Below are positions 6,368 to 10,942 of a DNA stretch of 10,942 nucleotides, piece by piece (the first letter of the stretch is position 1; each line of letters opens with the position of its first letter). The notes under the pieces were generated by a model that had not been told where the DNA came from, made no database searches, and saw only the letters and a list, made by a program, of their open reading frames with translations. Source of the DNA: JAMWZF01 sp041628615 (GTDB taxonomy: Bacteria; Pseudomonadota; Alphaproteobacteria; Rhodobacterales; Rhodobacteraceae); the NCBI GenBank assembly GCA_041628615.1, contig JBFKOW010000126.1, forward strand, positions 1-10,942. Reading direction: 5' to 3'. The position numbers and the translations under genes are program-made.

Positions 6368-6552
6368 AGGCGGCCAGCCCGATGCACCGCGCCGCCGAAG
6401 TTTCAGTCCGAGAAAGAAGCCGGCCGATCAACGGTCCGGGCGGTTGCCGCGGTCATTTCAGGATGATGCGCACCGCCCGGCTGGCGACGGCACGAGCCGC
6501 ATCAGCCGCCGGCGACGCGCGGTCCGGCAACTCGCGGTCCGACCGGACGGCT

Positions 6553-7398
6553 TCAGCGCCGCGCGGACCCGCCGAAGGCCGGGCGCAGCGGCATGTGCCG
6601 GTTGACGTCCTTGTAGAGCAGGTAGCGGAACCGCCCCGGGCCGCCGGCATAGCAGGCCTGCGGGCAGAAGGCGCGCAGCCACATGTAGTCGCCCGCCTCG
6701 ACCTCGACCCAGTCGCGGTTCAGGCGGTAGACGGCCTTGCCCTCGAGAACGTAGAGACCGTGCTCCATCACGTGGGTCTCGGCGAAGGGGATGACCGCGC
6801 CGGGCTCGAAGGTGACGACGGTGACGTGCATGTCGTGGCGCAGGTCGGCGGGATCGACGAAGCGGGTCGTGGCCCATTTTCCGTCGGTCCCCGGCATCGG
6901 CGTCGGGGCCACGTCCTGTTCGCTGGTGACGATGACCTCCGGCAGGGGCAGGCCCTCGACGGCCTCGTAGGCCTTGCGGATCCAGTGGAACCGGACCGGC
7001 GCGTCGCCGTCGTTGGCGAAGGTCCAGCCGGTGGACGGCGGCAGGTAGACGTAGCTGCCGGGCCGCAGGCGATGGGCGGTGCCCGCGATGGTGATCGCCG
7101 CCTCACCCTCGACCACGAAAAGCACCCCCTCGGCGCCGGAATCGGTCTCGGGGCGGTCCGATCCGCCGCCGGGCGCGACCTCCATGACGTATTGCGAGAA
7201 GGTCTCGGCGAAACCGCTCAGCGGCCGCGACAGGACCCAGAGCCGGGTGCCGGTCCAGAACGGCAGGAAGCTGGTGACGATGTCGCGCATCGTGCCCTTC
7301 GGGATCACCGCATAGGCCTCGGTGAACATCGCCCGGTCCGTCAGCAACTGGTCCTGCGGGGGATGCCCGCCGGTCGGGGCGTAATACCGTGCGCTCAT
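6553..7398 (-). CDS. allE: (S)-ureidoglycine aminohydrolase, bicupin
   Basis: A 281-residue manganese bicupin that converts (S)-2-ureidoglycine to (S)-ureidoglycolate plus ammonia, feeding AllA. The N-terminus, Tyr-Tyr-Ala-Pro-Thr-Gly-Gly-His-Pro-Pro, is the hallmark of the AllE/YlbA family. Cupin 1 covers about residues 60-130 and cupin 2 about 195-265. The metal ligands expected from the plant enzyme are all present in cupin 2: Glu207, His209 and His213 in Glu-Thr-His-Val-Met-Glu-His, and Gln247 in Cys-Pro-Gln-Ala-Cys-Tyr. The frame is open far upstream, but the ATG at 7398 is chosen because homology starts there and GGAG (7404-7407) sits five bases away. It lies 152 bases downstream of glcB on the same strand. 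No allantoate amidohydrolase, which makes its substrate, is visible in the window. Confidence 0.93.
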   Translation of the reverse strand: MSARYYAPTGGHPPQDQLLTDRAMFTEAYAVIPKGTMRDIVTSFLPFWTGTRLWVLSRPLSGFAETFSQYVMEVAPGGGSDRPETDSGAEGVLFVVEGEAAITIAGTAHRLRPGSYVYLPPSTGWTFANDGDAPVRFHWIRKAYEAVEGLPLPEVIVTSEQDVAPTPMPGTDGKWATTRFVDPADLRHDMHVTVVTFEPGAVIPFAETHVMEHGLYVLEGKAVYRLNRDWVEVEAGDYMWLRAFCPQACYAGGPGRFRYLLYKDVNRHMPLRPAFGGSARR

Positions 7399-7486
7399 GT
7401 CGGCTCCAGGGTCTGGGATGCTGTCGCAGGATAGGCGCGCGCGGGCCGCCGCGACCACCGGCAAGTTGACGACAACAGTTTTCGGA

Positions 7487-7508
7487 TATTCCGGAAAGTC
7501 CCGGAATA
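7487..7508. promoter_or_regulatory. Inverted repeat between glcB and allE, candidate operator
   Basis: TATTCCGG (7487-7494), six-base spacer, CCGGAATA (7501-7508): a perfect eight-base inverted repeat in the 152-base spacer between the glcB stop and the allE start. The left part also contains the smaller palindrome TTCCGGAA (7489-7496), overlapping a further TTCGGATA. No T-run follows on either strand, so it looks more like a protein-binding site than an intrinsic terminator. ATATTCCGGAA here matches ATATTCCAGAA before the LysR gene (1763-1773) at ten of eleven positions. A TATCCT at 7428-7433 (minus strand) could be a -10, but I found no matching -35. Confidence 0.45.
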
Positions 7509-7550
7509 CCTTCGCCTGATGCCGAAAGACGCGCCGGCGGGGCCGAAGGG

Positions 7551-9719
7551 TCAGCCCCGCGCCGCGCGCTTCAGTTCGAGACGGCGGGCATGGAGGATCG
7601 GCTCGGTGTAGCCGGCGGGCTGGCTGCGCCCCTCGAACACGAGGTCGCAGGCGGCCCGGAAGGCGATCCCGTCGAAGCCCGGCGCCATCGGCCGGTAGGC
7701 CGGGTCGCCGGCATTCTGCCGGTCCACCGTTTCGGCCATCCGGCGCATCACGTCCATCACCTCCTCGCGGGTCACCACGCCGTGGTGCAGCCAGTTGGCG
7801 ATGTGCTGGGCCGAGATGCGGCAGGTCGCGCGGTCCTCCATCAGCCCGACGTCGTTGATGTCGGGCACCTTGGAACATCCGATGCCCTGGTCGATCCAGC
7901 GCACAACGTAGCCGAGGATGCCCTGGGCGTTGTTCTCGACCTCGCGGATGATCTGGGCGCGGGTCCACTTGCGGTAGCTGGCGACCGGGATGTCAAGAAG
8001 GGCCTCGACATAGGCCCGCCGGCCTCCCTTGGCGAGGTTCCGCTGCACCGCGAAGACGTCGATCTTGTGGTAGTGCAGGGCGTGCAGGGTGGCGGCGGTC
8101 GGGCTCGGCACCCAGGCGGTGTTGGCGCCGGCCTTCGGGTGCTCGATCTTCGATTCGAGCATCGCCGCCATCTTGTCGGGGACCGCCCACATGCCCTTGC
8201 CGATCTGCGCCTTGCCCGACAGCCCGCATTCCAGGCCGATATCGACGTTCTGGTTCTCGTAGGCGGTGATCCACGACTTGCGCTTGATGAAGTCCTTGCG
8301 GCTGAAGGGGCCGGCCTCCATCGAGGTGTGGATCTCGTCGCCGGTGCGGTCGAGGAAGCCGGTGTTGATGAAGCAGACCCGGTGCTTCGCCGCCCGGATG
8401 CATTCCTTCAGGTTGACGCTGGTGCGCCGCTCCTCGTCCATGATGCCGAGCTTCACGGTATGTCGCGGCAGGCCCAGCACCGCCTCCACACGGGTGAAGA
8501 TCTCGTCCGCGAAGGCGACTTCCTCGGGGCCGTGCATCTTGGGCTTCACGACGTAGACCGATCCCGCGACCGAGTTGCGCGGACCCTCGGTCTTGGCCAG
8601 GTCGTGCATCGCCACGAGCGTCGTGACCATCGCGTCCATCAGCCCTTCCTGGATCTCGCGGCCGTCGCGGTCGAGGATCGCGGGATTGCTCATCAGGTGG
8701 CCGACGTTGCGGACCAGCAGCAGGGCGCGCCCCTTCAGCACCAGATCGCTGCCGTCCGGCGCGGTGTAGCGGCGGTCGGGGTTGAGCCGGCGGTCCACGG
8801 TCTTGCCGTTCTTCTCGAAGCTTTCCGCGAGGTCGCCCCGCATCAGCCCGAGCCAGTTGCGGTAGGCCGCCACCTTGTCCTCGGCATCGACGCAGGCGAC
8901 CGAGTCCTCGCAGTCGATGATCGCCGACAGCGCCGATTCGACCACGACATCCGCGAGGCCCGAGGCGGTGGTCCGCCCGATCGGGTGGGTCCGGTCGAAG
9001 ACCAGTTCGACGTGCAGGCCATTGTTGCGCAGCAGGATCGCGCTGGGCGCATCGGGATCGCCCCGGTAGCCGGCGAACTTGCCGGGCGCCATCAGCGGCG
9101 ATCCGTCGACGTCCAGCCGGCCATCGACCACGGCGTAGCGGCTGGCCCGGCCGTGGCTGGTGCCGGCCAGCGGGAACACCTCGTCGAGGAACACCGCCGA
9201 CCACATCACGACGCGGGCGCCGCGTCCCGCGTCGAAGCCCGCGGCCTCCGGCACGGGCCCCATCGCGTCGGTGCCGTAGAGACAATCGTAGAGGCTGCCC
9301 CAGCGGGCATTGGCGGCGTTGAGAACGAAGCGCGCGTTCGTCACGGGGACGACGAGCTGCGGCCCTGCCACGGTGGCGATTTCCGGGTCAACGTTCGCGG
9401 TCTCGATGGTGAAATCGTCGCCCTCGGGAAGCAGGTAGCCGATCTCGGTCAGGAACGCCTTGTAGGCCGCGCCGTCATGGGCCTTGTCGTTGCGCGCCAG
9501 ATGCCACGCGTCGATCCGCCGCTGCAGGTCCTCGCGCTTGTCGAGCAGCGCGCGGTTGCGCGGCCCGAGATCGTGCACGAGATCCGAGAACCCGGTCCAG
9601 AACGCCTCCGGGTCGACGCCGGTGCCCGGCAGCGCCTCGGTCTCGACGAAGGCCGCCAGTTCGGCCGCCACGCGCAGCCCGGCGCGGTCCGTGTAGGTGG
9701 TGTCTGTCGTATCGCTCAT
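7551..9719 (-). CDS. glcB: Malate synthase G
   Basis: Condenses glyoxylate with acetyl-CoA to malate in the cytoplasm. The 722-residue length matches the G isoform (about 723 in E. coli), which is much longer than the A isoform. The catalytic landmarks are present: Arg337 in Val-Arg-Asn-Val-Gly-His-Leu-Met, the metal-site regions Met-Asp-Glu-Glu-Arg-Arg-Thr and Asn-Thr-Gly-Phe-Leu-Asp-Arg-Thr-Gly-Asp-Glu, Cys615 in Gly-Ile-Gly-Cys-Ser-Lys-Val-Pro-Asp, and the catalytic-base Asp629 in Met-Glu-Asp-Arg-Ala-Thr. The frame is open to 9821, but the ATG at 9719 is the start because a strong GGAGG (about 9725-9729) lies just upstream and family homology begins there. It stands between the ureide genes and a copper pair, with allE downstream on the same strand. 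Its usual partners for glycolate oxidation (glcDEF) are absent, so its location suggests disposal of ureide-derived glyoxylate (inference). Confidence 0.97.
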   Translation of the reverse strand: MSDTTDTTYTDRAGLRVAAELAAFVETEALPGTGVDPEAFWTGFSDLVHDLGPRNRALLDKREDLQRRIDAWHLARNDKAHDGAAYKAFLTEIGYLLPEGDDFTIETANVDPEIATVAGPQLVVPVTNARFVLNAANARWGSLYDCLYGTDAMGPVPEAAGFDAGRGARVVMWSAVFLDEVFPLAGTSHGRASRYAVVDGRLDVDGSPLMAPGKFAGYRGDPDAPSAILLRNNGLHVELVFDRTHPIGRTTASGLADVVVESALSAIIDCEDSVACVDAEDKVAAYRNWLGLMRGDLAESFEKNGKTVDRRLNPDRRYTAPDGSDLVLKGRALLLVRNVGHLMSNPAILDRDGREIQEGLMDAMVTTLVAMHDLAKTEGPRNSVAGSVYVVKPKMHGPEEVAFADEIFTRVEAVLGLPRHTVKLGIMDEERRTSVNLKECIRAAKHRVCFINTGFLDRTGDEIHTSMEAGPFSRKDFIKRKSWITAYENQNVDIGLECGLSGKAQIGKGMWAVPDKMAAMLESKIEHPKAGANTAWVPSPTAATLHALHYHKIDVFAVQRNLAKGGRRAYVEALLDIPVASYRKWTRAQIIREVENNAQGILGYVVRWIDQGIGCSKVPDINDVGLMEDRATCRISAQHIANWLHHGVVTREEVMDVMRRMAETVDRQNAGDPAYRPMAPGFDGIAFRAACDLVFEGRSQPAGYTEPILHARRLELKRAARG

Positions 9720-9872
9720 CTGGTCCTCCCCGTGACGGCCATCCTGCGGGCCGGGACCGGCGCATTGGGGCCGATCCTGCCTCGAGGCGCCCTCCATCGG
9801 CGATCCGGGCGGAAAGGACAAGATCCCGGCGGCGCGGCGGCGGCGGATCGGCCGGCGGGTCCCTGCGCCGCG
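9720..9872 (-). promoter_or_regulatory. glcB leader region (upstream spacer)
   Basis: 153 bases separate the DUF411 stop from the glcB start on the same strand. Next to glcB is the ribosome site GGGGAGG. The remainder is very GC-rich with GGC/CGG repetition near 9826-9860. I could not pick a convincing -35/-10 pair or a clear terminator for the copper genes. The distance suggests that glcB has its own promoter. Confidence 0.3.
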
Positions 9873-10325
9873 TCAGGTGTGGCGGGCGAATACCTCGGCG
9901 GTGCCGTCGCGCAGGATCAGGAGCGTGTCGAAGGCCTCGCGCCGGTCGCCCATCTCCATCCCGGGCGATCCGACCGGCATCCCCGGAACCGTGAGGCCAA
10001 GCGCGTCGGGCCGTTCCTCCAGCAGCCGCCGGACATCTGCCGCCGGGACGTGGCCTTCCACGACGTGGCCTTCGACAAAGCCGGTGTGGCAGGAGCCCAG
10101 CTCGGGTGCGATCCCGGCCTGGTCCTTGAGCGCCCAGAGTGCGTCCTGGTCGATGTCGCGCGCCTCGACGGCGAACCCGGCATCGGTCATGTGCGCGACC
10201 CAGGCCGAGCAGCAGCCGCATGTCGGCGACTTGAAGACCTCGAGCCGCGGCGTGGCGGCGGTGGCCGGGCGGGCCGGCAGCAGGGCCGCGGCAAGGCCGG
10301 TCAGGATGAAGTGTCGGCGGTGCAT
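9873..10325 (-). CDS. Secreted DUF411 metal-binding protein (CopG-like)
   Basis: A 150-residue periplasmic protein of the DUF411 family, associated with copper handling. The N-terminus has Arg-Arg-His-Phe followed by a hydrophobic stretch and an Ala-Thr-Ala-Ala cleavage region near residue 24, a possible twin-arginine or ordinary Sec signal. The mature part starts with Val-Phe-Lys-Ser-Pro-Thr and the signature Cys-Gly-Cys-Cys (36-39). It continues with Cys79-His80, a Val-Glu-Gly-His repeat (His87, His92) preceding Val-Pro, and a Met-rich segment (Met116, Met123, Met125), all plausible copper ligands. Length is normal for the family. The start at 10325 follows GGGAGA by a few bases. It lies 36 bases after the multicopper oxidase stop on the same strand, so the two almost certainly form an operon. 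Confidence 0.9.
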   Translation of the reverse strand: MHRRHFILTGLAAALLPARPATAATPRLEVFKSPTCGCCSAWVAHMTDAGFAVEARDIDQDALWALKDQAGIAPELGSCHTGFVEGHVVEGHVPAADVRRLLEERPDALGLTVPGMPVGSPGMEMGDRREAFDTLLILRDGTAEVFARHT

Positions 10326-10361
10326 CTGTCTCTCCCGCTTGGTGCCAGGTGGGGCCGCGCG

Positions 10362-10942
10362 TCAGGTCACGCGCAGCCACGTCATCATGCCGCCGGCCGC
10401 ATGTTCGAGCATGTGGCAATGCAGCATCCAGTCGCCCGGATTGTCGGCGACGAACGCGATCTCGGCGGTCTCGCCGCGGTCCATCAACAGGGTATCGCGC
10501 AGCGGCCCGGGCCGGCCGTCCGCGCCGATCCGGCGGAAATGGTGGCCGTGCAGGTGCATCGCGTGCGGCCAGGCGGTGTCGTTGACCATCGCGATGCGCA
10601 CCGTCTCGCCGCGTGCCGCCTCGACCAGCGGCGACTCGCCCATGTCGGCCATGCCGTTGAACGCCCAGACCTTGCCGGCGGCGACCATCTCGCGCATCCC
10701 GGTCATCCGGCCGTCCATCATCGCGCCGCGCATCCGGCCCATCGCGCCGCCTTCCATCAGCAGGTCCACCCGCCGCGCGCTGTCCAGCGGCCCGAGCGCC
10801 GGCACCGGGTTCGGCGGCAGCGCTTCCGGCGCCGGAAGGGCCGCCGCGCGGGCCGCACCGGCCACCGGGAAGGCGGCCAGCACGTAGCCGCCGTCCCGTT
10901 CGTGGCTGGCGAGCACGGCCTCGTCGCCCTCCGCGGCGGTGA
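10362..10942 (-). CDS. Multicopper oxidase, C-terminal part (5' end outside window)
   Basis: The frame runs open through the window's right edge, so only about 193 C-terminal residues are present. A GTG at 10916 lies within the coding region and is not taken as the start. The C-terminal cupredoxin domain is complete, with the copper-ligand motifs His-Ala-Met-His-Leu-His-Gly-His and His-Cys-His-Met-Leu-Glu-His-Ala-Ala-Gly-Gly-Met, which supply type 1 and trinuclear copper ligands. A Met-rich linker (about 10680-10757, many Met with Gly and Arg) precedes it, as in CueO/CopA-type cuprous oxidases of the periplasm. With the following DUF411 gene it suggests a copper-detoxification operon. Whether the protein has a Tat signal cannot be seen. 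Laccase-like or CopA identity remains open. Confidence 0.93.
   Translation of the reverse strand, partial: TAAEGDEAVLASHERDGGYVLAAFPVAGAARAAALPAPEALPPNPVPALGPLDSARRVDLLMEGGAMGRMRGAMMDGRMTGMREMVAAGKVWAFNGMADMGESPLVEAARGETVRIAMVNDTAWPHAMHLHGHHFRRIGADGRPGPLRDTLLMDRGETAEIAFVADNPGDWMLHCHMLEHAAGGMMTWLRVT

Larger units (their letters stand above)
6306..6552. other. Gene-free spacer after the permease remnant
   Basis: About 250 bases lie between the permease stop and the allE stop (convergent genes). I see no convincing gene on either strand. Open frames exist but have no family resemblance or ribosome site. The 5' part carries two tandem GC hairpins (listed separately). I looked for the missing permease C-terminus here and did not recognise it in any frame, so the lost part seems to have been deleted rather than displaced by a stop codon. 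Confidence 0.55.

Noticed and set aside
6453..6650. Small minus-strand frame ending Arg-Ala-Val-Arg-Ile-Ile-Leu-Lys
   Set aside because: The end looks vaguely protein-like, but the frame overlaps the well-supported allE 3' end and lacks a convincing start.
7399..7968. N-terminal extension of allE reaching into glcB
   Set aside because: The frame happens to be open, but AllE homology starts at 7398 with a good ribosome site, and the extension overlaps the coding 3' end of glcB.
9720..9821. N-terminal extension of glcB to 9821
   Set aside because: The extension is not family-like and the GGAGG site points to the ATG at 9719.
1..10942. CRISPR array, tRNA/rRNA gene, insertion sequence or phage attachment site
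   Set aside because: No regularly spaced repeats, no recognisable cloverleaf or rRNA sequence, no transposase, and no terminal inverted repeats with target duplications were seen by eye, including around the damaged permease.

Overview
The window is a strongly GC-rich bacterial segment. Its gene content (membrane urate oxidase PuuD, a PuuE-UraD fusion, AllA and malate synthase G) and the style of its proteins suggest an alphaproteobacterium, most likely of the Rhodobacteraceae/Paracoccaceae type. The taxonomic call is inference from remembered families, not from a search.

Layout: (1) Positions 1-408 carry the 3' end of an inositol-monophosphatase-family gene. It converges on puuD, and a nested inverted repeat spans both stop codons. 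(2) Positions 440-6305 hold a purine (urate/ureide) catabolism cluster. puuD is on the minus strand, with a divergent LysR-type regulator. uraH is on the minus strand, frameshifted, and overlaps the regulator's 3' end. A plus-strand operon follows: puuE-uraD fusion, allA, and a badly damaged xanthine/uracil (NCS2) permease. An AT-rich, palindrome-bearing control region lies between uraH and puuE. (3) Positions 6306-6552 have no gene but contain two tandem GC hairpins. (4) On the minus strand, allE (6553-7398) lies downstream of glcB (7551-9719), with a separate inverted repeat between them. (5) Positions 9873-10942 form a copper-handling pair on the minus strand: the C-terminal part of a multicopper oxidase followed by a small secreted DUF411 protein.

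How the genes work together: PuuD oxidises urate to 5-hydroxyisourate, UraH hydrolyses it to OHCU, and the UraD half of the fusion decarboxylates OHCU to (S)-allantoin. The PuuE half opens allantoin to allantoate. A step giving ureidoglycine (allantoate amidohydrolase, AllC type) is not in the window. AllE deaminates ureidoglycine to ureidoglycolate, and AllA splits that into glyoxylate and urea. GlcB condenses glyoxylate with acetyl-CoA to give malate, so the window couples nitrogen salvage from purines to central carbon metabolism.

The most notable feature is damage confined to two genes. uraH has one apparent single-base loss. The permease has four, plus a non-ATG start, unusual charged, polar or proline residues in membrane segments, and a replaced C-terminus. 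The other cluster genes are intact. I did not find evidence for a wholly new system. The best leads are the apparent decay of the uptake and 5-hydroxyisourate steps, the palindromic operator upstream of puuE, the inverted repeat upstream of allE, and the shared-stop-codon hairpin.
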